Assembly: GCA_020635725.1 (NCBI GenBank)
Contig: JACJZF010000011.1
Location: 71,081-135,080 of the forward strand
From: Flavobacteriales bacterium
GTDB lineage: Bacteria; Bacteroidota; Bacteroidia; Flavobacteriales_F; PHOS-HE28
Length of the DNA stretch: 64,000 bases
Direction of reading: 5' to 3'
A program made the position numbers and the translations under genes. Below, one piece after another: positions 44,119 to 52,914 of this stretch. The notes beneath the pieces are model-generated. The model was not told where the DNA came from and did not search any database. It worked only from the letters and a program-made list of their open reading frames with translations. The stretch's first letter is position 1, and each line of letters starts with the position of its first letter.

Positions 44119-46155
44119 ATGGTCCGCCCTTGTACCCTGTCGTTGGCGCTGGTGTTGGCCACAGGCCTCGCCGCGCAGAGAACCGAGACCCTGAGCGTCC
44201 ATTTCCCGCTGGCCAGCGCGGAGATCGGCGCGACCGAGGAAGCCGCGCTCCGAGCACTCTGCGACAGAGCGGACATCTCCGACCTGAACCGCATCACCCT
44301 CATCGGCCATACGGACACGCGTGGCAGCCTTTCGTACAATGAGGAACTGAGCCGCCGCCGTGCCGAAGCCGTGAAAGCCGTGCTCGCTTCCACCTGCGTG
44401 AAGGACATTGCCGTGGACACGGAGTGGGAAGGCGAGCTGGAGCCCATTGCCCTGGGCGATGAGGAGCGCACGCACGCCGCGAACCGCCGGGTGGAGATCG
44501 AGCTCGGGTTCGGTGAGGCGCACGCCGAATTCATGGAGCTGCTGCATCAGCACCCTCGCGTGAAGCCATTGATGCCTGCCGCGGACCAGCCGAGGGAACG
44601 CTTCACCGTGGACCCCTCGAAGCCCATCGAATTCGTCGCGAGCGATGGCGTGCGTGTGCGCATCGCGGCGAACACCATCGTGGATGGACTGGGCAACACC
44701 GTGAGCGGCCCGGTGGACATCACCTACCGATCCTTCAACGATGCCTGGGCGATGATCGCGAGCGGGATACCGATGCATGTGGGCAACGGCCCCGACGCAG
44801 GCCACATGGAATCGATGGGCATGTATGAGATATATGCCTCGCAGCGTGGCGAATCGCTATCGCTTCGTGACGGCGAGACCATCAGTTTGACCAAGACGAC
44901 CACGGAAGCGCGTACGCCGGAATACCGGGATTGGATGCTCGACGAGGCCACTGGAACCTGGAACGAATCGACCACGACCGAACAAATAACCACAGCATCA
45001 GCGGAGGCCGGTTCATTAACGAGCTCGGCCGCGTGCACGCGCTACTTGAATGGCTTGAACCGCATGCCGGCTTTGCCCGACAGCACGTCGTTCCTTGAGC
45101 GCCTCGCCAGCCCGTACTACTGCCACACCACGGCCTGCTCACCAACCTTGGCACCGTACATGCGCGATGGTGATCGCATCCTGAGCCCGTACGGCGAGAA
45201 GGACATCCCGGCCATTGAGGTGGAGGTGCTGCGCAATGTGTACGAGGGTCGTCGCATCACAGGCTTGCGCATCAGCCTGCAGAGCGAACGGCAGCACACC
45301 GAGTGGCGCGCTTTCCCGAAGGATCGCATCTGGGCCTACAACGGCCCAATGAGCCGACGGAAACTCATCGATCAGATCGCGCGAAAGCACTTCTACCAGG
45401 ACATCTTCCTGGAGGTGAGCGAGGATGGGATGAGTGGCATCCTCCGGCTGAAAGACCGCGGTCAATGGGTGGAACTGCCGCTCGACCTCTCCTTCCACCA
45501 GCAGGGCAAGACCGATGCGCAGCGCTTCCAGGATGAGCTGAGCACGTATAAAGCCCGCTTCGAGGCGAAGCGCGTGCGGTTCGACCGACGCTTGCAAGAG
45601 CGCGTCACGGAGACGAAGTCGCGCATCGAACGGATCCGCGACGACGCGTGGCAAGATGCCCGCCGGGTGATGCTGGACGACGAATTGGCCATGACCGCGC
45701 AGGAATTCGACACCTACGCCTGGGGCAGCTACGCCGCGCAGATGCTGCAATGGCAGCAACAGGGCGCCTCGGCCAGCCAGGCCGTGACAACCAGCTTCGC
45801 CATGCGCGGCTTCGGCATCTATAACTGCGACCAGATACTGAAGCGCGAGGCCATTCAGCCGCAGGAAGTGGCCGTGCTCGATGCCGAAGGCAACTACTTC
45901 CCCTGGCACACCGCGTACGGAGTGCTGGGCAGTCGCAAATCGGTGATCACCTATTGGGGCGATGGCAGCGGCACCGCCCGCGAGATGCGGCTCAGCAGCG
46001 ATATGACACAGCTGCTCTTCGTGGCTAACGATGGCACCTTGCTCATGGTGGAGCAACCGGGGGCCGTGCTGCGTCGTGGCAAGGTGGTGCTCACGGGCAA
46101 GCCCATGGAACAGCCTGAGAGTCCCCAGGCGCTTGAGGCCTTCGCGCAGCGTTGA
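44119..46155 (+). CDS. OmpA-domain protein with N-terminal OmpA domain and long unique C-terminal part
   Basis: 678 residues from MVRPCTLSLALVLATGLAAQ (signal peptide). The OmpA/peptidoglycan-binding domain comes first (about residues 22-135; IGHTDTRGSLSYNEELSRRRAEAV, then AANRRVEIE), the reverse of the usual order. The remaining 540 residues include a beta-rich stretch (VRIAANTIVDGLGNTVSGPV, similar to ZU5-like or carboxypeptidase-like domains) and a basic coiled-coil-like segment near 490-520. Function unknown; likely a periplasmic or envelope protein tied to peptidoglycan. Confidence 0.75.
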   Translation: MVRPCTLSLALVLATGLAAQRTETLSVHFPLASAEIGATEEAALRALCDRADISDLNRITLIGHTDTRGSLSYNEELSRRRAEAVKAVLASTCVKDIAVDTEWEGELEPIALGDEERTHAANRRVEIELGFGEAHAEFMELLHQHPRVKPLMPAADQPRERFTVDPSKPIEFVASDGVRVRIAANTIVDGLGNTVSGPVDITYRSFNDAWAMIASGIPMHVGNGPDAGHMESMGMYEIYASQRGESLSLRDGETISLTKTTTEARTPEYRDWMLDEATGTWNESTTTEQITTASAEAGSLTSSAACTRYLNGLNRMPALPDSTSFLERLASPYYCHTTACSPTLAPYMRDGDRILSPYGEKDIPAIEVEVLRNVYEGRRITGLRISLQSERQHTEWRAFPKDRIWAYNGPMSRRKLIDQIARKHFYQDIFLEVSEDGMSGILRLKDRGQWVELPLDLSFHQQGKTDAQRFQDELSTYKARFEAKRVRFDRRLQERVTETKSRIERIRDDAWQDARRVMLDDELAMTAQEFDTYAWGSYAAQMLQWQQQGASASQAVTTSFAMRGFGIYNCDQILKREAIQPQEVAVLDAEGNYFPWHTAYGVLGSRKSVITYWGDGSGTAREMRLSSDMTQLLFVANDGTLLMVEQPGAVLRRGKVVLTGKPMEQPESPQALEAFAQR

Positions 46156-46167
46156 GTAGCTTCGGGC

Positions 46168-47367
46168 ATGCGACGCGCACTGGTGGTTGCTTGGGCTATC
46201 GGAAACCTGATGGCCTCCGCTCAGGAATGGCAACAGCTGCCGGACTTCCCCGGCACGGCAAGAGATGATGCGGCGTCGTTCAGCCACTATTGCAAGGTGT
46301 ACGTGGGCACCGGTATGGAAGTCGGCTGGAACCTCACGAACGATTGGTGGCGTTACGACATGGTGCAGTGGTCGTGGCAGCAGGTAGCCTCGCTACCGGC
46401 TACGCCGAGGCAGTATTGCACGGCTCAATCGATCAATGGCGTCGGTTATCTGTTCGGAGGGCTCGATGCGAATGCGCCGCTGAACGAACTATGGGCTTAC
46501 GACACCTTCACGGATTCATGGAGTGAGCGAACACCGCTTCCGGCCGCAGGTCGTTATGCCGCAGCCTCGTTCGTCATGGGGGGGAAGCTCTACATCGTTG
46601 GAGGATTGATAGCAGGGGGTGCAGCACTTGCCGAACTCTGGGAATACGACCCGACGATGGACCAATGGGCGCAGCGAACCGACATCCCGGGTGCTCCGCG
46701 ACACCGCGCCACGGCCATCAGCGGCGAGATACCCTTTCCACTGGTCATCGGTGGTGCCGCGGCAGACTACAGCCCACTGGAAGAAGTGTGGCAATACGGC
46801 CCTGGGGACTCTTGGACCGCGCGCACGCCGTTGCCGGAAGCACGCTACGGCCTCGCGTCCACCCCCCTTCCAGAGCCTATCGTCATCGCTGGATCAGTCG
46901 GAGACAACACTTTCCGGCCAGATTGCTATCGGTACGACTGGTTCGCGGACTCCTGGCAGCAAGTACCTCAGGCGACCATCCCCGATGGACGACGCGGCGG
47001 TGTCTCGGGTTGGAGCGACCAATGCTCGGGCTGGTACCTCGGCTTCTATGGCCTGGGGTTGGACAGCACATTGACGCGACGCAACGACTGGTATTTCACG
47101 GGCTACTGGTTCGGTATTGAGGAATCTGCCGGGCTGACATTGCGGCTGTCGCCGAACCCAGCCCGCGATCACCTCCTCCTCTCCGGCACCTCGGGCGTTT
47201 CAATGACGCCGTTCGAGTTGTTCGATGCGACGGGAAAGGCAGTGATGCGCACCACGACACGTTTCGATGGCCGAATCGACATTGCATCCCTCTCCCCCGG
47301 ATCGTATCGTGTCCTGATTTCCGACGACGGCATTCGTCGAGTCGGCCACTTCATCAAACTCCCCTGA
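46168..47367 (+). CDS. Kelch-repeat secreted protein with T9SS type A sorting domain
   Basis: 399 residues. The signal peptide ends near ASAQ. Five or so Kelch-like blades follow (NGVGYLFGGLDAN, NELWAYDTFTDSWSERTPLP, GKLYIVGGLIAGG, AELWEYDPTMDQW), forming a probable beta-propeller. The C-terminal 80 residues (LRLSPNPARDHLLLSG to GSYRVLISDDG) are a T9SS type A sorting domain. TAGCTTCGGGC precedes the ATG. It overlaps the methyltransferase gene by one base (TGATG). Confidence 0.9.
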   Translation: MRRALVVAWAIGNLMASAQEWQQLPDFPGTARDDAASFSHYCKVYVGTGMEVGWNLTNDWWRYDMVQWSWQQVASLPATPRQYCTAQSINGVGYLFGGLDANAPLNELWAYDTFTDSWSERTPLPAAGRYAAASFVMGGKLYIVGGLIAGGAALAELWEYDPTMDQWAQRTDIPGAPRHRATAISGEIPFPLVIGGAAADYSPLEEVWQYGPGDSWTARTPLPEARYGLASTPLPEPIVIAGSVGDNTFRPDCYRYDWFADSWQQVPQATIPDGRRGGVSGWSDQCSGWYLGFYGLGLDSTLTRRNDWYFTGYWFGIEESAGLTLRLSPNPARDHLLLSGTSGVSMTPFELFDATGKAVMRTTTRFDGRIDIASLSPGSYRVLISDDGIRRVGHFIKLP

Positions 47368-48008
47368 TGCAGTTCATCGACCCCGCGCTCGACGCGTATT
47401 GCGAGGCGCACAGCGGCCATGAGCCCTGGTACCTGAAGGAACTCACCGCCGAGACGCATGAGAAGGTGCAGATGCCCGCCATGCTGAGCGGGCACCTGCA
47501 AGGGCGCTTCCTCTCGCTGCTCAGCCACCTGGTGCGGCCGCGCATCGCAGTGGAGATTGGCACCTACACCGGCTACAGCGCGCTGTGCCTGGCCGAGGGC
47601 CTCGCCCAAGGCGGCAACCTGCACACCATCGACATCGATCCGTACCTGCCGGAGATGGTGCACCGCTACATCGAGAAAGCGGGCATGCTCGACCGTATCA
47701 CCATGCATCATCGGCCCGCGCTGGAGGTGATACCGGAGCTGCCCACGCCATTCGACCTCGTGTTCATCGATGCCGACAAGCAGAACTACCCGAATTACCT
47801 GCGCGCCGTGATCGAACGCTTGTCGCCGGGCGGCCTCATCATCGCGGACAATGTGCTCTGGAGCGGCAAGGTGCTCAAGCCCGCTCCCGACCAGGATGAC
47901 CAGACCGCTGCGCTCCGGACCTATGCGGCCATGGTGCAATCCGACCCGCGCCTGGAGCCGGTGATGGTGCCGCTGCGCGATGGCATCCTGGTGGCCCGGG
48001 TGAAGTGA
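47367..48008 (+). CDS. O-methyltransferase, class I SAM-dependent (CCoAOMT type)
   Basis: 213 residues, the usual size of the caffeoyl-CoA O-methyltransferase family. SAM motif I is VEIGTYTGYSALCLAEGL; the metal/catalytic segment is DLVFIDADKQNYPNYL and LIIADNVLWSGKV. The acceptor is unknown; bacterial members methylate catechol-type compounds. The ATG overlaps the preceding stop by one base, so it is probably translated together with the Kelch protein although their roles look unrelated. Confidence 0.92.
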   Translation: MQFIDPALDAYCEAHSGHEPWYLKELTAETHEKVQMPAMLSGHLQGRFLSLLSHLVRPRIAVEIGTYTGYSALCLAEGLAQGGNLHTIDIDPYLPEMVHRYIEKAGMLDRITMHHRPALEVIPELPTPFDLVFIDADKQNYPNYLRAVIERLSPGGLIIADNVLWSGKVLKPAPDQDDQTAALRTYAAMVQSDPRLEPVMVPLRDGILVARVK

Positions 48009-48053
48009 CGGCGGTCAGCGGCCTTACCTTCGAGCTGCACCAACTTCACGCCC

Positions 48054-48440
48054 ATGGAAGCGCAACTCTTCTACAAGGAACTGGGCCGCCTGCTCTACGC
48101 GATTTCCGCCGTTGATGGCAAGGTGGCCGATAAGGAGGTGCGCGAGCTCAAGCGCATCGTCAGCGAGCAGCTCGTGCCGCAGGAGGTGAGCACGGACCAT
48201 TTCGGCACGGACCAGGCCTACATCACCGAATTCGAATTCGACGTGCTGGCCGATCGCGGAGCGGATGTGCAGGGCGCGTTCGACTCCTTCATCGCCTACA
48301 TGTCGAACCACCACAGCGACCTCAGCGCCGAACGCAAGGAGCTGATCTACCGCTGCGCCGATGCGGTGGCCAGCGCGTTCCATGGCGTGGGCAAGGCCGA
48401 ACTGCCGCTGCTCATCGAGCTCCACAAGCATCTTCATTAA
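48054..48440 (+). CDS. Hypothetical TerB-like helical protein
   Basis: 128 residues, entirely helical and cytosolic. The opening LLYAISAVDGKVADKEVRELKRIV is characteristic of TerB-like (tellurite-resistance B) domains, where acidic residues bind metal. The C-terminal part (ERKELIYRCADAVASAF) is another helix pair. TACCTTCG lies shortly upstream. Function unknown. Confidence 0.65.
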   Translation: MEAQLFYKELGRLLYAISAVDGKVADKEVRELKRIVSEQLVPQEVSTDHFGTDQAYITEFEFDVLADRGADVQGAFDSFIAYMSNHHSDLSAERKELIYRCADAVASAFHGVGKAELPLLIELHKHLH

Positions 48441-48470
48441 GGCGAGGTCCCGTGCCGCTATCTTGGCGGC

Positions 48471-49493
48471 ATGCGCATCATCGACCTCCGATCCGACACG
48501 GTCACCCGGCCTTCACCGGCCATGCGTGATGCCATGTTCAGCGCCGCGCTGGGAGATGATGTCTTCGGTGAAGACCCCACGGTGAACCTGCTGGAGCAAC
48601 GCGTGGCCGCGCTTTTCGGGCATGATGCGGCGGTGTTCTGCCCGAGCGGCACCATGACGAACCAGATCGCGATCAACGTGCACACGCGCCCCGGCGACGA
48701 GGTGCTGTGCGAAGAAGGCGCGCACGTGTACCGCTACGAGGGCGGCGGTATGATGGCCACCAGCGGATGCAGCGTGAAGCACGTGCCCGCCGACCGTGGG
48801 CGCTTCACAGCAGAGGCCGTGGATGCGGCGGTGAACGACCGTGCGCAAGCGTACCTGGCGAACACGCGACTGGTGGTCGTGGAGAACTGCGTGAACAGGG
48901 GCGGCGGAGCCATCTGGGACATCGCGGCGGTGAAACGGATCCGTGCGGCCTGCGACCGGCATGAGCTCGGCCTGCACCTGGATGGCGCACGGCTCTTCAA
49001 CGCCATGGCCGAGGACGGCACCGCACCTGAGCAATGGGGCGGCCTGTTCGATAGCATATCCATCTGCCTGAGCAAAGGCCTTGGCGCTCCAGTGGGCAGC
49101 GTGCTCTTGGGCTCCGGCGAATTCATCCATCAAGCGCGTCGGGTCCGCAAGCGCCTGGGTGGCGGCATGCGGCAGGCCGGGTTCCTCGCGGCGGCCGGTC
49201 TCTACGCGATCGAGCAGAACACGGGCCGGTTGAAGGAGGACCACGAACGTGCTCGGCGCATCGGCGTGGAGGTGGCCACGATGCCGTGGTGCGCGCATGT
49301 GATGCCCGTATCCACCAACATCGTGATCTACGATCTCGCCGAAGGCCATGATGCGCGCAGGCATGTGGATGCGCTGCGGGCCCACGGCGTGCTCGCCTTC
49401 GCCATCGGTCCCGCTCAAGTGCGCATGGTCACGCACCTCGATGTGGACGACGCGGGCATCGACCAGGTCATTGACGCATTCCGTAACGCATGA
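48471..49493 (+). CDS. ltaE: Low-specificity L-threonine aldolase
   Basis: 340 residues, standard for this fold-type I PLP enzyme, which splits L-threonine and allo-threonine to glycine and acetaldehyde. The N terminus MRIIDLRSDTVTRPSPAMRD and GDDVFGEDPTVNLLEQ are diagnostic. The PLP lysine is Lys202 in CLSKGLGAPVGS; the cofactor Asp/Asn region LHLDGARLFNA precedes it. TATCTTGG-CGGC ends only a few bases before the ATG, suggesting a very short leader. The end overlaps the next gene by four bases. Confidence 0.96.
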   Translation: MRIIDLRSDTVTRPSPAMRDAMFSAALGDDVFGEDPTVNLLEQRVAALFGHDAAVFCPSGTMTNQIAINVHTRPGDEVLCEEGAHVYRYEGGGMMATSGCSVKHVPADRGRFTAEAVDAAVNDRAQAYLANTRLVVVENCVNRGGGAIWDIAAVKRIRAACDRHELGLHLDGARLFNAMAEDGTAPEQWGGLFDSISICLSKGLGAPVGSVLLGSGEFIHQARRVRKRLGGGMRQAGFLAAAGLYAIEQNTGRLKEDHERARRIGVEVATMPWCAHVMPVSTNIVIYDLAEGHDARRHVDALRAHGVLAFAIGPAQVRMVTHLDVDDAGIDQVIDAFRNA

Positions 49494-49873
49494 GAACCCT
49501 TCTGCTCCTTATTGCCGGGTGCACGTGCCTGAGCCCGGCCTTCGGCCAATTCCTATCGAAGGGCACGCACGAGGGCGTGGAGATCGCTTACCGCTGGCAC
49601 CACCCGAAAGGCAAGCCGAGCGAGCTGCAGCTCAAGCTGAAGAACACGACCGAAACGGACAAGCGTGTCTCCATCGCCATCGACCTGTTCTATCAGGGGC
49701 TCACCGTGGAGAGCTTCGAGGCCGACACCTGCGTACGCGCTGGCCAACAGCTCACCGGCAGGCTCAACGGCTTCTATTTCATCCCCGAGCGCATCAGCTC
49801 CGAGCAGATCAAGGATGGCAGCGCGGAGGTGGAGGTCACGCGAACGCTGGTCACCAACGAACCATGCCATTGA
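49490..49873 (+). CDS. Small secreted hypothetical protein
   Basis: 127 residues with a signal peptide (TLLLLIAGCTCLSPAFGQ). The mature part is a single beta-sandwich-like domain (EIAYRWHHPKGKPSELQLKL, then VSIAIDLFYQGLTVES) that resembles immunoglobulin-like folds. No family recognised. It overlaps ltaE by four bases and the histidine kinase gene by one, so it belongs to the same transcript. Confidence 0.7.
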   Translation: MRTLLLLIAGCTCLSPAFGQFLSKGTHEGVEIAYRWHHPKGKPSELQLKLKNTTETDKRVSIAIDLFYQGLTVESFEADTCVRAGQQLTGRLNGFYFIPERISSEQIKDGSAEVEVTRTLVTNEPCH

Positions 49874-51618
49874 TGGAGCGCAAGCCGATCGACCGCCTGC
49901 TGCCATGGCTCCTTTTCGGGCTGGTGGCGGGTTGCTGCGCGCTGCTCGTGCTGTACTCCTGGTGGCTCGAGAAACGCGACCGGGATCTGGAAGGGCTGGC
50001 CCTCATGCGCGCCCACCAGATGGTGAATGTGCGCCTGGAAGCCGCATTCCATGAATGGGACGAGGACCTGCTCGAAGAGGCGGAGGCCGTGCGCGAGACG
50101 CGCGACACCATGCTGCTGCTCTCGCGCTGGCGCACCTTGCTCCAGTCGCATTGGTCGGTGCTCTCGATCCGGCTGGCCGATGAGCGAGGCAATGAGCTTG
50201 GCCTCTACCGTGCGGATACCCTGATCCACGTGGTGCTCACGCGCGAAGGCAGCAAGGACACCGTGCCGCTCTTCGCCCAGCTCCTGGCCGACCGTACCGA
50301 TTCGCTGTGGCAGCCGTGGAACACGGAGTCGTCCTCCTATGATCCGCGGGAGCGGATATGGTTCAGCAAGGCGCTCGAAAGCGACCGCGATGCACCGGTC
50401 TGGAGCATTCGGCAATTCGGGGATACCAGCGAAGTGGTCCTTCAGGTCTCCACGTTGGCTCGTGGCGCGGGCTCCGATGAAGCGTACCAGGTAATGATGT
50501 TCGACGTCGCGCTCGATCACTCTGGCGCGCTCGACACCCGTGGCGCGGGCCTGTTCCGCCATGGATTCGCTCTGGTGGACAGCGAAGGCCGGCCGGTATT
50601 CACGAATGCCGCGGGTTCGCAGGGCGGGCTGGGCCAGGTGATGTCCCAAGCGCTGGCTCGATGGTCCGAGGACCGCTCCGACCGCACCTTCCGATTGGGC
50701 GGCGCCGAGGGCGACTATGTGATCCAGGTACGCCCTTTCTCGCTCAACGGCCTGAATCTCTACGGTTGCCTGGCGATGGATGCATCGCCGCTGGTCACCT
50801 GGACCGCACCGGAGCGGCGTTTCAGGAATGCCGCCGCGGTGGTCGTGGCGATCCTCGCGGTGCTGCTGGCACTCCTATGGATGCGCGGGAACCAGCGCCG
50901 CCGCGAAGCGGTGCGATTGAGCCTTCAAGCGAAGCAGCTCGCGCATCGGCTCGACAAAGCCACCGGGGAGCGCGATGTGCTGGGGCGCGAGGTGCACCAC
51001 CGCGTGAAGAACAACCTGCAGGTGGTGAGCAGCATCCTGAACCTGCAGGCCTCCTCGCTGGACGATGGTCCTGTGCGCGATGAATTCCTGCGCGGTAAAC
51101 GGCGCATCGATACCATTGCCCTGGCCCACCACAAGCTGTACGACCATCCGGACCTGCGTGACATCGACCTGCAGGTCTTCCTCGCGCAGCTCACCGCGGC
51201 GATCGCGGACATGCATCCGGAGCGCAAAGGCACCGTGAGCATCGGCGTGGAGACCGACGGCATCAAAGCCGATCAGGACACGGCCATCGAACTCGGCATC
51301 ATCGTGTGCGAGCTGGTCACGAACGCGTTCCAGCATGCCTTCCCGCATGCCACGGGCGGCCACGTGGCCATCATCATCACACGTGTCGACGGCGACTTGC
51401 ACCGGCTGGTGGTACGCAACAACGGCGTGGCTCCGGAACAGGCCTTGCTCTCAGGCCCGGGCAAGCTGGGGCTGGAGATCGTGGAGGCGTTGGCCGAGCA
51501 GCTCGATGGAAGCCTGCACGTGGGCGCCGGACCGCAGACCGTGTTCGAGGTGCTCTTCAGGATGCAACGGCCGGCCGGATCAGCGGAGATCCTCGGTGAT
51601 CCCGAGACCCTGCGTTAG
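49873..51618 (+). CDS. Membrane sensor histidine kinase, HisKA_2 type
   Basis: 581 residues from MERKPIDRLLPWLLFG (ATG overlapping the previous TGA); a start nine bases earlier is possible. A first membrane helix (about 9-30), an extracytoplasmic sensor of about 280 residues and a second helix near 315-333 (AAAVVVAILAVLLALLW) precede the cytoplasmic part. The HisKA_2 phosphoacceptor region is REVHHRVKNNLQVVSSILN, with His375/His376 the candidates; the ATPase N-box is IVCELVTNAFQHAF and the glycine box GPGKLGLEIVEALAEQL. No response regulator is adjacent. Its 3' end overlaps the convergent tolC-like gene by 39 bases. Confidence 0.88.
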   Translation: MERKPIDRLLPWLLFGLVAGCCALLVLYSWWLEKRDRDLEGLALMRAHQMVNVRLEAAFHEWDEDLLEEAEAVRETRDTMLLLSRWRTLLQSHWSVLSIRLADERGNELGLYRADTLIHVVLTREGSKDTVPLFAQLLADRTDSLWQPWNTESSSYDPRERIWFSKALESDRDAPVWSIRQFGDTSEVVLQVSTLARGAGSDEAYQVMMFDVALDHSGALDTRGAGLFRHGFALVDSEGRPVFTNAAGSQGGLGQVMSQALARWSEDRSDRTFRLGGAEGDYVIQVRPFSLNGLNLYGCLAMDASPLVTWTAPERRFRNAAAVVVAILAVLLALLWMRGNQRRREAVRLSLQAKQLAHRLDKATGERDVLGREVHHRVKNNLQVVSSILNLQASSLDDGPVRDEFLRGKRRIDTIALAHHKLYDHPDLRDIDLQVFLAQLTAAIADMHPERKGTVSIGVETDGIKADQDTAIELGIIVCELVTNAFQHAFPHATGGHVAIIITRVDGDLHRLVVRNNGVAPEQALLSGPGKLGLEIVEALAEQLDGSLHVGAGPQTVFEVLFRMQRPAGSAEILGDPETLR

Positions 51619-52914
51619 GCCGCCGCTGGCGCGCAGGAGCTGCAGCTCGGCCACCTTGGTGTTGAAGCCGGCCACAACCGCCAAGCGCTCGGCGTTGGCC
51701 AAGTCGAGCTGCGCCTGCCGGAATTGCAGCCCGGTGATCTGCCCGGCCTGATAGAGATCGTTGGTGCGGCTGAAGTTGAGCCGGGCCGTCACGACCGCAT
51801 CATCCTGGATCCGCAGGATCTGCCGCTGGCTGCTCCAGGCCGTGTAGGCATTGCGCACGTCGCGCTCCACCTGCAGGCGCGCCTGCTGTTCGGCGAGCGC
51901 GGCACTCTCTGCGCGCAGCCGCGCGGCCTCCACCTGCGTGTTCACCCGACCGCCATCGAAGAGCGGCACGCTGAGCGTGAGCCCTCCGCTCAAGCCACGG
52001 GTATAGGTGCCCAGCACCACGCCCACCTCATTGCGCTGATCCGTGACGCCATAGGCCGCGCTCAGATCGAGCCGGGGCCAGCGCAGCGCGCGCGCCACCC
52101 GCTGATCCGCCTCCGCGGCGCGCACCTGCGCCAGCGCGCTGGCCACCTGCACATTGCCGCGCAGGGCATCCTGCACGAGCTGTTCCTCGGCAAGCGCTTG
52201 AGCGAAACCGATGCGGTGCGAGACACGAAGCTCCATGTCGGGAGCGCGCCCCAGGAGCACATTGAGGTCGCGTGCGGTGCTCGCGCGGCGCAAGCGGGCC
52301 TGTATGAGCGTGGTGCTATCGGCCTGCAGGTCCACTTGCGCGTTGAGCACATCGAGCCTTCCGCTTCCGCCGAGCTCGGCCCTGCCCTCCTGGCGCGCCA
52401 TGCGATCATTGGAGATGTCGAGGATGCGCTGCGTGATCGCCACGTCCTGATCCAGCGAGGCCAGGGCATAGTACAAGGCGATCACCTGGGTGAGCGTGGC
52501 CTCCACTTGAGCGCGGGCGCGCAGGTCCGCGAGGTGCGCATTGAGCACCGCGCGATCATGCGCCGCGAAGTTGCCCATGCCGTTGAAGAGCGTGTAGCTC
52601 AGTCCGAGCTGACCGCTCAGCGTGGTGCTCTCCACGCCATCGCGTTCCACATCGGGGATACCCTCGGCGAAATCCAGGCGAGAGTACTGGTTGCTGTAGT
52701 TGCCCCTTCCGGTGGCATCCACGCGCGGCAGCAATCCCGCGTTCCCGGCAGAGGACTGCTCCTCGGCGATGCGCGCATCGTTGCGAGCGATGCGGATGCC
52801 ATGCTCATTGGCCAGGGCGAGACGGATCGCTTGATCCAGGCTCAGCGTGTCCTGCGCGACGAGCACCGCCCCGTGGGCCGCGAGGCTAAGCGCGATGATC
52901 CTCCAAGTTCTCAT
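51580..52914 (-). CDS. TolC-family outer-membrane efflux protein
   Basis: 444 residues. Signal peptide (LSLAAHGAVLVAQ), then the duplicated TolC helical-barrel fold: LSLDQAIRLALANEHGIRIAR, QLGLSYTLFNGMGNFAAHDR in the first repeat and LTLSVPLFDGGRVNTQVEAA in the second. It forms the outer-membrane duct for the RND pump. It overlaps the end of the pump gene by 29 bases and is last in the tetR-adaptor-RND-tolC operon. The final 13 codons overlap the end of the histidine kinase gene on the other strand. Confidence 0.93.
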   Translation of the reverse strand: MRTWRIIALSLAAHGAVLVAQDTLSLDQAIRLALANEHGIRIARNDARIAEEQSSAGNAGLLPRVDATGRGNYSNQYSRLDFAEGIPDVERDGVESTTLSGQLGLSYTLFNGMGNFAAHDRAVLNAHLADLRARAQVEATLTQVIALYYALASLDQDVAITQRILDISNDRMARQEGRAELGGSGRLDVLNAQVDLQADSTTLIQARLRRASTARDLNVLLGRAPDMELRVSHRIGFAQALAEEQLVQDALRGNVQVASALAQVRAAEADQRVARALRWPRLDLSAAYGVTDQRNEVGVVLGTYTRGLSGGLTLSVPLFDGGRVNTQVEAARLRAESAALAEQQARLQVERDVRNAYTAWSSQRQILRIQDDAVVTARLNFSRTNDLYQAGQITGLQFRQAQLDLANAERLAVVAGFNTKVAELQLLRASGGLTQGLGITEDLR

